Shown piece after piece: positions 49,981-61,046 of a stretch of 64,000 bases of DNA. The notes beneath the pieces are model-generated. The model was not told where the DNA came from. It was given only the letters and a program-made list of their open reading frames with translations, and did not search any database. Position 1 is the stretch's first letter; every line of letters starts with the position of its first letter. This stretch comes from Pomphorhynchus laevis (lineage: Eukaryota > Acanthocephala > Palaeacanthocephala > Echinorhynchida > Pomphorhynchidae), in the NCBI GenBank assembly GCA_012934845.2, contig WNNJ02000860.1, positions 62,001 through 126,000 of the forward strand. The letters are read 5' to 3'. Position numbers and translations under genes: made by a program.

Positions 49981-49990
49981 GGAATGTAAG

Positions 49991-50579
49991 TAGTTGTTAG
50001 TTAGCAGCTAAGAATTTCAATCTAATTCTATTTTAATTAAATATAATTCTATTTTCGAATTGAAGTGAGAAATCCCGTAAGAAAACATTAAATAAGTTCT
50101 TCCTTTCAATCGGAACCAATAGTTTAAAAATGACCAAGTTTGTAGTTTTAGGAATAGGGGAAGCTCCCCTATCTTTTTTGTTCAACAAAAGAAACTCCCT
50201 TTACCTTGATCATCTCTTGCTCGGATATCCTCTCGCACAGTAATTGATTATTAATTTCTGTACATCATGCGTCCTCGACTTTGTCAGCATGCATACTTCT
50301 TCCTGAGCTCTTATATCGTCTTTCTGTTTTTAATAATAAGCCTCTAGAGTTTTGCTTTATTTACCGAACAACTCTTCACTTACTGACTCTCTCCCCACAA
50401 AAGTACTTAAATCTATTACTATGCATAACAAAAATACAAGCATAGCTCAATAATTGCATCACATTATATATAGAATAAATTAAATTGGGTCAACAATTTT
50501 TGTTTTGTAGTAGCAAAACATCGATTCCTCTCAAAATGTTGTGCTTGAATTTTTTTAGCGATTCAGCTTCAATTGTAAA
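49991..50579. other. Spacer, no gene recognised
   Basis: AT-rich. AATAGGGGAAGCTCCCCTATC... near 50152 forms a short palindrome (ATAGGGGA-AGC-TCCCCTAT). Nothing else is supported. Confidence 0.5.
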
Positions 50580-50748
50580 AAAAGATTACTTTTAACGTGG
50601 CAAATGCGTGCCAGTGCACGCTTACATGACCACAACAAACAAAAATGTAAATCATGTATCGAGAAGGTGTGAACGGAGGAGGTTTTTTAATGTGATAAAG
50701 GACGGAGCGCGGCGGACGTCGAGAGGAAGTTGATTCCAGGCGAGTGGG
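50580..50748 (-). mobile_element. Family B LINE 3'-end stub
   Basis: The hairpin GCGTGCCAGTGCACGC (about 50604), TTACATGACCACAACA and the last ORF2 codons (RRAPSFITLKNLLRSHLLDT-like; LPLDVRRAP visible) are present, ending at 50748 inside WNQLP. A family D C-terminus follows directly. Confidence 0.8.
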
Positions 50749-52515
50749 GTTAGCAACTGTACCTAGTGTTTAGTAAATTCGACGACTTCACAGTTCGGTG
50801 GTTAAACTGTAGTGTCCTCGCATGAACAATCCGCTGACGCTCTAAAACTAAAGAATGTCTACGTAAATACCGGCCTGAGCGAACATGGATAATAACGACA
50901 GAGCATAATGATACATACAAAATCTTCCAAATCAAACACATATCGCATAAGTTCCGACTAGTATTCAAAGTTTGTATATTCAGAATCTTAATTCGACTAT
51001 TGTAAGCCATTGAACATATTGACGTAACAAGCTTCGTTGCTCGACGATCTTATTGACTCCAGATTCGTTCGTAGATACACGCGGGTATGTATATAGTAAG
51101 TGACGGAGAACATACGCGTTGATCAATAGTTTGAACATTTGTGAATTAAAGGAGTTAAATGTTTTCGATAGAAGAGCCACCATTCGATTCGCCTAGGAGC
51201 AGACATACTCAGTATGACGTTTTGTCGAAAGGTTATTTGATATCCAAGCTCTAAGGTCCTTGAAATGTTCCAGAGTTCAATATATTCATCCTCAAGACGA
51301 TAATTAAACTAAAAAATACTTTTTAATAATTTAATATGTAGATGTGCAAATTTCTGAATATAAATGTTTTAAAGATTTACACGCGCCCAACCGGTTAATT
51401 TATATCATATTGTAAGCACTCCAAATCTGTAAGCACTCTTATCGGCCTCTAACTTTCAAATCATCTACATATAACAGCGAGCACGATGACAATAAGTTCC
51501 GCAGTTCGTTAATGTGAGTGCTGAATAGCAGCTGTTCCGATATTGAATTCTGAAGCACGCCCGCTTGAATCGCAGACTATTGCAAAATGTCTCATTTATA
51601 CCGATCTTGTACGTGCGGTTTGATATAAAATTAAGTATTCAACAAATTAAGATAGGGTCCAAATCCATTGATCGAAAATTTCATAACTAGCAATCATGAT
51701 CCACCCGATCAAACACTTTAGAAAAGTCGAAAAATATTGCATTGACGCCAATATCCTTATCAACCTAGTAATCCCAATCCTTTTGAGCAATCAGAAGATT
51801 GATGAGCGTAGATTGGTGTTTTCCAAAACCATATTGATTATTACATAACACATTGCTAGACATAAGAAAGTTGGTAATGCTGCAACAAAATGATCTCTCC
51901 ACAACCCTAGAGCGTAAGTTATACTAACTGGTTTGTAGTTGTCAGCACGGAAACGACTACTTTTTTAAACAAGGTCATACTATTAAGGTTTTCGAAACCG
52001 TTGGCATATAGCCGGTGTAAAGCGATATCGTAAATATGGCAAATACGTCAATCCTTACATCGTTAACGTAGAGCATCTTCAACACATCGATGCTTCTGCC
52101 ATCAGAAACCGAGATTCTACTCAAATTACAAGGAGAAGCTGATACTAGAAAGTGACGAAAAATTTACTTTGAATTTTTAAAGTAAAAAATTTAAAGTTTA
52201 CGTAGCCAAAAGTGCTTGTACATTGTGTTTACATTGTTGCATAAGACGCTTCTTAAATTAGCGTTGTAACTGCCTCGAAACTATCACGTTTTACAAATCG
52301 TAAATAACAATTTCTCTTTTAATGCAAAACGTACGTCCCTATCAAAAGAAGAAAGTTTTGAGTGCAATACGGTAGATTTACGAGACGAAAATCGAAGTAG
52401 CAATGGATTAAGCCAATGTACAAGTGATATACAATTATAAACCATCTCGAAATCTGTTTTGAAGGCATTAGCCTTCCCACAAAGTAATTTTGAAATCAAC
52501 GATTTCGGGCTATTA
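50749..52515 (-). mobile_element. Family D LINE, heavily degraded
   Basis: In element order: a linker (52510-52280: LNPLLLRFSSRKSTVLHSKL, SSFDRDVRFALKEKLLF), broken RT near 52100-51480 with recognisable FDRVDHDC and RTYKIGINETFC scraps, then the C-terminal part at 51183-50980 (LLSKTFNSFNSQMFKLLINA) and 51010-50750 (LCDMCLIWKILYVSL, LRRHSLVLERQRIVHARTLQ). Most RT motifs are unreadable, and the copy lacks an endonuclease. Confidence 0.7.
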
Positions 52516-52619
52516 ATTATAATTGATACACATCACACAATACTCAGAAGATTCGAGTGGCTTTAAACGAGAGATCTGGCCCAATAGATTTGGTTGCGAT
52601 ATAAGACATATCATGGAAA

Positions 52620-54440
52620 GAGCGTTTGTTATTATTATAACAAACAGAAGCAAATGAGTTACATGCTCATAAGCTCGTGTCGCTTACAAAACATAATAAA
52701 ATAAAAATAAAAAACATCAACAAAAAATTAAATCAAATAGTAGTCGCAAATTCTTTCTTTCGGCTTCGATGGCTTTCTTGATAGCATCACTAGATATACT
52801 ACTAGAGATATCAAGGCACTTTAGTGCATTCCACCCGTTAATTACCCTGGTTGCAAATCGATAATGAACAGGAATTCTTAAAGTTGACTTTATTAATTTC
52901 CACACATGCCCACGAGTTTCTCGTCTATCATTCACGGATAATAAGCTAGAGAGACCACCAAAGCCATCGAAAACAATTTTGACTGCAGTTGATAAATCAA
53001 TGGCCGATCTGCGATATTTTAATGTGCCGACACGTAGAGATGTAAAACATTCAGCATATCTCAAATTGGAGAAATTTGGAATCATTCGTGACCCTTTACG
53101 TAACAAGTTCTCAATGTCACGGGATTCCCTTAAAGTCTATAGATAAGTTACAGGTAAACCGTATTCAAGGAAGGGTAGAATATAAGAGCAAAATAGTCGC
53201 TTGAACATTGATGGACTAATCCGATCAAAAGACTTGAAAGACATCCATAAAATACGATAGCCTCGATTACAAATATATCTAGTGTGGTAATTAGTTTTTA
53301 AGCTACTGGTCATCATCACACCAAGATCCTTAAATTCACCCACTCGGCCTATCTAAATCGAACCTATCTACTACGATGAGTTTAGTGAAGAACCAATGGA
53401 CATATGCGCACATTTAGAGGGTTAACCCTCAAACCATTTTCCGCTGACCATTTTTCTAGACATGGCAGATCATCTTAAAGGATCTTAACGTCCCTTCCAT
53501 CTCTAATACGTCGACATATCTTAATAACATCATCATACATAACGACATCAGAACAAATTACATATGGGAGATCATTGATATATACAATAAAAAGAAGTGG
53601 GGAGATAACGGCACCCTGTGGAACACCAGAATGAATAGCGAATGAGGTGGACATATCTACACCTACACGTACTTTGAAAGAGCGTGAACTTAAGTAATTT
53701 GCAATTCAGGCGACATATATAGGACAAACACTATGATATCGGAATTATTCGGTGTGATCCTTGAGATATTTCGCAATAAAATCGAAGCGCTGCAATATCC
53801 ACAAATAAATTTCTTATCGCACATAACCGATTGCTCGTACTCCTGAATTGAGACGGTTGTCTAGACATCGCAACCCAAGAAGTCACAACAAACTTGTTGT
53901 GTTGTGTACTTCGGATGATTTTTCGTCTTTTCCATTGTCGCTCCTGTCTTCGTTTACGAAATTTTAATCCCATTTGTAGGTTGTTTGTTTGAATTTCTTT
54001 GAATTTACGTTTACTATATTTGCGTCCAAACAATTAGTTTTCGATTGCTTGATTGAATCGATGTTGATTGATATATTACCTCCCAAATCCTACGAAAAAT
54101 TTGTCTTCACAAAATTAGGTGAATTTCGTCACAAAATGTGTCAAGTGTAAACAGTTGATTGTATCAATCAGTTCAACATAAGCTCTATCATAACATATAC
54201 CCGCACTATGAATGTTCCAATCGGCTAATGGCATATTCATATCACATAGCATAACGACATGATTACACCGGACAAACCTAAGAAAATCAGCGATTATACT
54301 ACCAACCTCTACACATGAAATCCGATAAATGAAGCCAACAATAATATCTTCATGATCAGGAAGGTATAGACTACTCCACAACGCCTTCACTTCGTTAATT
54401 ATTATTGTTACAACAGCCCAGGACCATAAGCTCAAATTGG
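52620..54440 (-). mobile_element. Family F LINE copy
   Basis: The 3' end near 52620-52680 has ATGAGCATGTAACTCATTTG and TTATAATAATAAC. The C-terminal domain is 52717-53106, the thumb 53137-53343 (VGEFKDLGVMMTSSLKTNYH), the RT palm about 53400-53660 (SFAIHSGVPQGAVISPLLFI; the active-site box reads MYDDV, not YADD), an Arg/Lys-rich linker lies at 53731-54033 and an endonuclease remnant at 54115-54435 (DIIVGFIYR, VVMLCDMNMPLADWN). The RT fingers are missing. It differs in sequence from family D, hence the separate label. Confidence 0.75.
52717..53106 (-). pseudogene. ORF2 C-terminal domain, family F
   Basis: A 129-codon frame: YAECFTSLRVGTLKYRRSAI, DLSTAVKIVFDGFGGLSSLL, RETRGHVWKLIKSTLRIPVH, YRFATRVINGWNALKCLDIS, then a helical basic end. 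The R..LR.L.L..RR...D......, RGH...L, R..F..RV...WN.L pattern is the typical tail of CR1-like ORF2 proteins. It ends with TGC-TAA near 52717, just before the 3' region. Confidence 0.75.
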
Positions 54441-54479
54441 CTGGATAAAAACATTAAAAAAAACAGAAAATAAAAAAAT

Positions 54480-54720
54480 GTTACTGTTATTGTTGTGATT
54501 TAATAATTGCTTTGAACTTCTGGACGGAACCGCTGTCGATTGTCGATGCATGAAGATTGTTCCACAAGTCAGCAATGTGATCGCTTATCGTAACACAATT
54601 TGTTCTGGGATGGAGCCTGCGCTTTATCATAAGTATGTGGCCTCGTAGTCGACCCGGTGGACGAATTGTAAACAGAAACTTTGAAATTGAACTAGAGCAA
54701 AGTATATTAAACGTTGCTAA
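54480..54720 (-). mobile_element. LINE C-terminal fragment, family D type
   Basis: Reading minus: SKFLFTIRPPGRLRGHILMI, KRRLHPRTNCVTISDHIADL, WNNLHASTIDSGSVQKFKAI, then a stop and a TTGTTATTG tail. This is a short 5'-truncated insertion whose endonuclease and RT are absent. It lies just upstream of the family F 5' end. Confidence 0.7.
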
Positions 54721-54899
54721 CCATAAATATACAGCACCACATCACCACCTTTCAATCTAATATGTCAACCCAATAATAAACTGAGATAATTCAATTTCAC
54801 TGTCATCAATGTTATAATTCAACCAAGATTCCTGACTGCAATTACTAGCGGCCTGAAATATTCGATGCGAAAACGTAATTTATTAATTTTGTGTAGGAG
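54721..54899. other. Short spacer
   Basis: No feature recognised; probably degraded LINE sequence. Confidence 0.35.
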
Positions 54900-55520
54900 A
54901 CTAAATCATGTGCCGAGAAGGTGGGCACGGAGGCGGTATTTGAATGTGATAAAGGAGGAAGTGCGGCGGACGTCGAGTAGGAGCCGATTCAAGGTGAGTG
55001 GGAGGCGACGAGAAAGGATCTGAGACCGTAGTTGTTGGAGTAATAGGAAACGTCGAGTAAGAGGGAATGAAGGGAACACAGCGATAGAGGTGGGTAAATG
55101 TCGTCTAAAAAAGGGAGGTATGAAGAACATACAGCGATAAGACTAAAAATTACGAAAAGGCGAAGTTGGATGCGGATGTAGATGGCTGGCCAGGAGAGTT
55201 GGGCAAGATACGTGGATCTGTGGTTGAAGCGACGGAGACGTAGGAGCAAACGAACGGTGAAATTGATGATGTATTTTAAGGTTAGGATGATGGATTTCGG
55301 AGAATTAGCTAAAAGTAGGGAAGATAAGTAATGAAAGAAGAGGCATACAAGAATGGAAGTCAATGAGGGGCGAATACGGCGTATGTCATGGAGAATTAAA
55401 TTAGACGAGCGGACCTTATCACGGATCAAGGATTTAAGGGAAAGGTGATCTATAAAATGGAAGCCTAAGAAAGTGAGATTACGATCAAAATAAAGAGAAA
55501 TGTGAAAATTCGTCGACAAT
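54900..55520 (-). mobile_element. Family B-like LINE, diverged ORF2 C-terminal fragment
   Basis: Frames at 54989-55519 and 54906-55130 match the family B C-terminus: LTFLGFHFIDHLSLKSLIRD, KVRSSNLILHDIRRIRPS, NSPKSIILTLKYIINF, RFNHRSTYLAQLSWPAIYIR, NYGLRSFLVA, LDVRRTSSFITFKYRLRAHL. It is more diverged than other B copies (several residue changes in each block) and lacks a 3' hairpin. Confidence 0.8.
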
Positions 55521-56220
55521 ACAGAACATATACTTATTTTTTAATCTAAGAGCAATATCCATGTGAAGTCTAAATTAAGTCTCTCGAACGCTTGTGTTCC
55601 TTTGATATCTAGTTTTAAGTCACCGACATACAGGATAACTCTTGACCGAGTTTACAATTGATGCTATTCTAAAGATAAATTCATCATCGAAACGTAAATC
55701 GCAAATCGTGACTCTCCATGGTGAATGATTCTGTATGTGATCTCATTAATATCGTTGATTTCGAAGATCAGAGTTCTATTTGATTTAATCGTGATAGTGC
55801 ATCATCTCTTAAGTTTTCTACTTAATGTCTATAGACTTTATCAAACGGAAACGCTGACCGTTCTAGTCGTTACCGTGCAAATTTTGCAATTATTATTTTA
55901 ACGCATTTGATTAGATTAAACATTATTACGTTTTTTGTTGCGAAATATTTGAACCGTTTTCAACAAAACCGATTATTAACAAAACGATCAGTTTTGTTAA
56001 TAACAAAACTGATCAACAATATTTGAACCGATCTTTGTTGTTGAGGTAAAGTGGTAGTTTTGGATGCGTTAGCGAAGGTTCTGATAGAGTAGTCAATCTT
56101 ACAGAATAGAAGGGTATATATAAGAATAAAACATGTTTAGAAATCTAGACAGCGCTTTAGAACGGGGGCCAATGATTAGGATATTATTACAAGACAACAG
56201 CGATCAGAGCTCAAAGTTGC
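55521..56220. other. Spacer with a long near-perfect palindrome
   Basis: No gene seen. GATCAGTTTTGTTA (55986-55999) and TAACAAAACTGATC (56001-56014) form 14-bp perfect arms around a single base. ATATTTGAACCG flanks this on both sides (about 55943 and 56019) as a direct repeat. Confidence 0.6.
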
Positions 56221-57311
56221 GTCACCAAAAAGAAAAACAAATTAATTACAAAAAATTTTCTTCTGCAATTCCTTCATCGCAGGAGAACGTATAGTTGTAT
56301 CTTTCAACTGATTCCATAGATTCACGACCCTTCGATTAAACTGAACAGTTTTTGAGCGTACAATCCTTTGTCGATTGAGGATTAACGAATGAACGCACAT
56401 CCATTGACCTAATCTAACATCCATTATCTCGTGTAGTACGTGTCGTGGGTTGCGAAGAATCGTTCATGTTAGACACATGTCGCGTAAATCACGAAGAGTG
56501 CTAAAACTATTCATGTCCAGTGCATTGAGTCTTTGTTTGTAAAGGAAATTTCTTATTGGATAAACAAGCTTTGTTGCTCGATGGAGCACCTTCTAATTTC
56601 GCTGACTCCTGTATAGTCATTGGATAGACGAATTGAGACGCATATAGCAGATAGCTTATAATAAACGTGTTAGCGAGAATCCGAAATGATCGTGGATTAA
56701 GAAAATCAAATGTACGACCAATGAAACCTACCATTCGATAAGCCTTAGCACATACATATTCAGTATTACGTTTAGTGGACAAGTCATTGGAAATTCAGAC
56801 GCCGAGATCCTTCACATGTCTACATTTTCGATTTCATTTTCACAAAGATAGTATTTTGTCGGCCAAGTACTTTGTCGACCTCAAACACTTATAAAATAAC
56901 GTTTGGCAGAATTGATCGATAAACCGTCAATTCGAGCCCAATTCACAACTTTATATATATCTGACTGTAGACACTCTGTATCTAAATACGACTTTATGCC
57001 TCCCGAATTTTCAGGTCATCTGCATAGAATATATATTCATAACTCAGGAAACCTGGAAAATCATTTATGTAGATTGAGAATAACAGTGGCACAAGCACTG
57101 TACCCTGTGGTACACCTAAGTGATTATTATACCAGCCCGAATAAATGTTATTGACGTGAACCTGATAAGAACGCCCAAAGATAAAGTTTGCCACCAAGCA
57201 AATAAGAATCGGATCGATCGTCAATGCACTCATTTTGGAAATCAGATAGTCATGAGGTACGTAATTGAAAGCTTTGAAAGAATCAAAGAAGATGCGATCT
57301 ACACAAGCTCC
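56221..57311 (-). mobile_element. Family D LINE: RT and C-terminal part of a split copy
   Basis: The RT frame (57311-56994) reads VDRIFFDSFKAFNYVPHDYL, YNNHLGVPQGTVLVPLLFSI, YINDFPGFLSYEYIFYADDL with YADD intact; the AFD block reads AFNYV. The thumb and C-terminus follow in other frames (56782-56507: VCAKAYRMVGFIGRTFDFLN; 56424-56242: HSLILNRQRIVRSKTVQFNR, VVNLWNQLKDTTIRSPAMKE). The RT is cut at 57311 where plus-strand family A sequence begins. The matching endonuclease lies at 59337-60062, so the A fragment sits within this copy. Confidence 0.8.
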
Positions 57312-59336
57312 TTCATGTCGCCTCGATGATGATGTATCTGCTTTCAGGTTTATCCTGCCAGCATTTTTCCTTATGATAACCCATCCCTCTTTAATAATAT
57401 CGCTCCTGTATCCTTTATTCGTTTTAGCAAATCCACTAAGTCCAATCATCTAGTCCTTCACTCTTAAAAATCGTTTTCCGACAAATTTCACATGCCTCTA
57501 CGGTACTGTCATAACATTTTAAACTTCTTACCACTTCATCTACTTGTCGTATCTTTCCTGACCGCTATCCTATGATATTGCCCATCTCAATTCAGCTCGC
57601 ATTGAGAAACATTGACGTGAAACAAACGGCGAGTCATCTCTATCAATCCGTAAAATCAACGGAAATTTTCACGTTGTACACACGAAGCTAAAAATCGGAT
57701 GGCATCCCGTCTCTCTCCCTCAGTCTTCTTTGCTAGTCGATCTCACTCCTGAACATACTTTTCGTCTTAGTCTATTCAACACTCGCTCCATTCTTCATAA
57801 AGCTGATCTGCTCCTTAATATCTTCGATCAATTATCTATCGATATTCTCTGCATTACCGAATCCTGGCACTCTGACTCTGACAATCTTGCTATTCGTCGT
57901 CAAAGTCGCTCTGATTGTTCTCTAGTTGAATCAGCTCGTCAAATTGCATCTCATACATCTACTGCGTCTAACCATGGCGGTATTGTTGCCATTGCTAGTC
58001 ACCCAATGTCTTTAGTAAAATCAACGTTAACATCCGTTACACTTCGTTCGAATTACTCATATGCAGATTATCAAAGCCTTTCCCTCTGGAACTTGTGATT
58101 GTATACCGTCCAGGCTCAAATTTGTATACCGTCCAGGCTGTAAATTTTCTTATACTCCTTCATTTGTTCTCGGTGACTTTAACATTCGTCTTGATCGCCC
58201 GGCTTACTCTGACTCTATCACTTTAAGTTGTCTTTTTTCTGATTTTAACTATAAATTACTTTCAACAAGCCCAACTCATATTCTCGGCGGTGCTCTCGAC
58301 ATCATTGTTGTTCCTAACTGCTTCAATGACTATACCTCCTTGTCAATTACTGATCCTGGTTTGTCCGATCATTTCTTTGTCCCTCTTACTCTTACTCGTT
58401 CCCATCCTTCTTCTCCGCCTTTACCTTTATCCACACCAAGTTGACCCTGGAAACTTCTCGATATTCCTATTCTCTGCACAGCCTTACTTAATTCTTCACT
58501 CTTTCACTTCCTCTTAACTATCTCTCCCGATGATCTCTGTATTCTGTTTGATTCTGAGGATGCCATGGGGAAAGCTGCTTTTCCGTATTTGTGATACTTT
58601 TATTATATTTTCTTTTTTTTCTGCAGTGAACCAGCCAATTTAGCCATGATTTTATGTGCTGTTGAAACATTAATAATAATATCTCTTTACCTCCAACTTA
58701 TTTTCTCCCTTCCAAGCCGCTTTTCACTCTAATCACTCTACCAAAATTGCATGTCTTAAAGTTTATAAGGCTTACTCATATCGCGCGATCATAAATTATG
58801 TAGTGTCATAGTTTCTCTCGATCCATCGTCTGCTTTTGACATCGTCGATCACTCGATTTTTCTTCATCGTATTCGTCATGATTATGGCTTCTCTTTACCC
58901 ACTGTATCATGGTTTTCTTCATATCTATCAAACCGAACATTTCGCGTCTATTCTAACTCTTTTCTCTTCCATCCTTCGTCCATTCCGTCCGGTGTTCCAC
59001 AAGGCTCCGTATTAGGCCCTATGATTTTCTCTCTTCTTCTCGGTGATTTGTCTTCGATTTCTCATACATTTAACTTCCATGTTATGCAATATGCTGATGA
59101 CACTCTTATATGCTCATGCACCTGTTTATCGTATTCACGATCTTAGTGTTTCTGCTTCGGACTGTCTTGTCTCAATTTTCAATCATCTTTCTTCCCTTCG
59201 CCTTTCTCTGAATCCTGATAAATCCAAAATTATGTGGATCCTACCTCGACGCCTCGGCTTAGAACCTCCTTCCGTATCATTAAATTCTACAATTCTTCGT
59301 ATCGTTGATAATCTCGTTTTTCTAGGCTTTCATTAG
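57312..59336 (+). mobile_element. Family A LINE fragment lying inside a family D copy
   Basis: It starts within ORF1 (CRLDDDVSAFRFIL, 57312). It then has the ORF1 end and ORF2 start, endonuclease (57730-58444: LLNIFDQLSIDILCITESWH, VLGDFNIRLDRPAYSDSITL, ITDPGLSDHF), an internal gap at about 58555-58680 filled with unrelated sequence, RT from NLFPP (58690) through GVPQGSVLGPMIFSLLLGD (about 59000) to DNLVFLGFH (59336). It stops with no 3' tail. The lack of both ends argues against a simple insertion and for rearrangement. Confidence 0.8.
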
Positions 59337-60062
59337 CGATGTCGTAATCGTCATCGAGGGCATGTCCACTGTCCGATACAAGACAAACATGCCCCGCTCT
59401 ATGTTTTGAGTTCGCGTATTTGAACAAGCGACTAGGGTTGCCAAAAGCCCTTTGTGCAATCCTTTCTTCGAAACTACGCCGTTTATTGTGTTTTAAATTC
59501 GTAAAACGATTCCTTACTTTAATGTAAGAAACATGGTTTATTTCACAATCTCTAAGCCTCTTAAAATATAGATGTATTTTCTTTCAAGGCTTGACGGAGT
59601 TCCCTATCAAACCAAGGTTTACAATGTAAACGAACTTTTGTAACTTTCCTAGGCGAGAAGCGTAAGAGCAAATCTAAAAGTATCGCCTCAAATTGTTGCC
59701 ATGCCGTTTCACCACCAACCGCAAGAGGATTCAGCCAGCATATACCGGAAAGACATACTGACCAATTGATAATCCGTCTTAAAACACTAAACAGTATTTA
59801 GAAACGATCTGTGGGTTGGAAGGCCATGTGAGAAGTAGGAGTCAAATAGAAGGACACAGTGGTCTGATGATCCTAGAGGTTAAAGGTGAGTAACGTGGTC
59901 TACAAAACATACGTTTGAGGTCAGACAAATATCTAGCAAAGATCGCTGATTCCTACAGAAACGAGTAAAGTCTCTCACATGTTGAGTGAGACTTGAAACG
60001 TCGATAGAGTCGAGTAACTCTAATGAACCACTATCACATCCTATTATATATTTGATAAAAAA
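59337..60062 (-). mobile_element. Family D LINE: endonuclease part of the split copy
   Basis: Reading minus: IGCDSGSLELLDSIDVSSLT, QHVRDFTRFCRNQRSLLDIC, LTSNVCFVDHVTHL, PLGSSDHCVLLFDSYF (the SDH block, about 59860), then a linker with RFSPRKVTKVRLHCKPWFDR and ELRQALKE (about 59610). N-terminal endonuclease motifs are absent. The sequence ends at 59337 where the family A fragment begins. Confidence 0.78.
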
Positions 60063-60092
60063 ATATTTTATGTAAAATCGGAAAGGTTATTT

Positions 60093-60647
60093 TTGATTAA
60101 AAATTTTTTACCGAGATCTTCCTTATTAGGAAATCGTATGAAGGCATGTTCCCAAATAATATCACGGTTGAGAAACTCGACAGATTCTGAGGAGCTTACA
60201 CTTATGGCACTATGGTCGGTGGACATGATCGTTTACTTGGCTATAGAACACCTGTCTGAAAATCTTGATAGCTGTTCAGCATGCAATTCAGTTACAATTG
60301 ATTCAAAACCGACAAAGGGTGGCGATGGAATACTTGAGGATCCAGTCAATCAAAACCAATTAATTAAACTGCCTGACGTAAGGTCCATCACTCTAACCAG
60401 AAAAAAATCATTTATTGAAATGGCCTGGAAATCGCATGGTGTTCGGTTTGCGCCCTCTGACTTGTTGAAATTGCCCGAAAACAGCAGCATTTATCTAGTT
60501 ACGCCTAGAGAACGTGATTTCCTAATTGCAAATATTTGTGAATCGTCGGCTGTAAATAGCCAACATCGGTTAAATGACGATTTAGAGAAAAATCTTTATA
60601 GTTGTTCAGCATGCAACTCAGTTTTGCTACCGATACTGCAGACGTGA
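60093..60647 (+). CDS. Unrecognised 184-codon frame
   Basis: The frame starts MIKNFLPRSSLLGNRMKACS (another Met at 60138) and ends with TGA. It contains SCSACNSV twice (about 60262 and 60601), each preceded by an L-E-N/K-N-L phrase, so there is an internal repeat. The middle part (IKLPDVRSITLTRKKSFIEM, AWKSHGVRFAPSDLLKLPEN, SIYLVTPRERDFLIANI) has globular-protein character. No membrane segment or signal peptide is apparent. I do not recognise the family. It lies between a family D endonuclease (minus) and an ORF1 remnant (minus), partly antisense to the latter, so it may be transposon-derived. Confidence 0.4.
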   Translation: MIKNFLPRSSLLGNRMKACSQIISRLRNSTDSEELTLMALWSVDMIVYLAIEHLSENLDSCSACNSVTIDSKPTKGGDGILEDPVNQNQLIKLPDVRSITLTRKKSFIEMAWKSHGVRFAPSDLLKLPENSSIYLVTPRERDFLIANICESSAVNSQHRLNDDLEKNLYSCSACNSVLLPILQT

Positions 60648-61011
60648 CTGACACTTCTGCGGTGTCCTTCGATGCATTGGAAGTCAAAGTTGGCAGTGGA
60701 GGCGGCTTACTCACTTATTATGATAGTTGGTATGGTGTTTTCGCCAACTTTTAGAACATCCTCATCGTTTTGGTCACTATTCGTCAATAGCTTTCCAACA
60801 TGCGCAGCACAGTAGAAGCCGCAGAGGAAAGTCCGTTTGAGACATGAGTCCAAACGTTGCAATCTTTGTAATCGTAACCAATCTGTTTCTTAATATAAGT
60901 CTCAATATTAGCGGACGTGAGTTTCCGACCAACTCTTTTAGTTGTTTTCTTTGATTTTGACATTTGTTGAACCAAATGAACGCAATCCCGATAATTTGGT
61001 GGGTCTTGTAA
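60505..61011 (-). pseudogene. LINE ORF1 remnant with PHD-like finger
   Basis: Starts near 60965-61011 with a basic segment (MSKSKKTTKRVGRKLTSANI) followed by IETYIKKQIGYDYKDCNVWT, then in the next frame LCGFYCAAHVGKLL. This parallels the ORF1 N-terminus of family A (KEAYIEKQIGCDNKNCNVWT, CGFCC.AFVGKL), with one Cys changed to Tyr. Downstream a frame at 60714-60505 (LPTLTSNASKDTAEVSVTSA) would be the linker. It is a diverged A-like ORF1, without its ORF2 nearby. Confidence 0.65.
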
Positions 61012-61046
61012 TTTAATATCGTTATCAGTCGTTTTCTAATCAGCAT

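Larger units (their letters stand above)
45517..49990 (-). mobile_element. Family A LINE, essentially full length
   Basis: The most complete LINE in the window. It has an (AAT)n tail (45517-45538), the 3' hairpin (GCGTACAAGTTGTACGC, 45560-45576), ORF2 (45605-48510), ORF1 (48530-49795) and a 5' array of seven perfect 20-bp units (49841-49980) preceded, in element sense downstream, by the GC-rich box. About 4.45 kb in total. It holds the 789-codon ORF2 frame and a 260-codon ORF1 frame, with about five frame changes overall. It is therefore recent relative to its neighbours. Confidence 0.92.

Noticed and set aside
53731-54033. Arg/Lys-rich 100-codon minus frame as a nuclear host protein
   Set aside because: It lies between the endonuclease and RT of the family F LINE, where a basic linker is expected.
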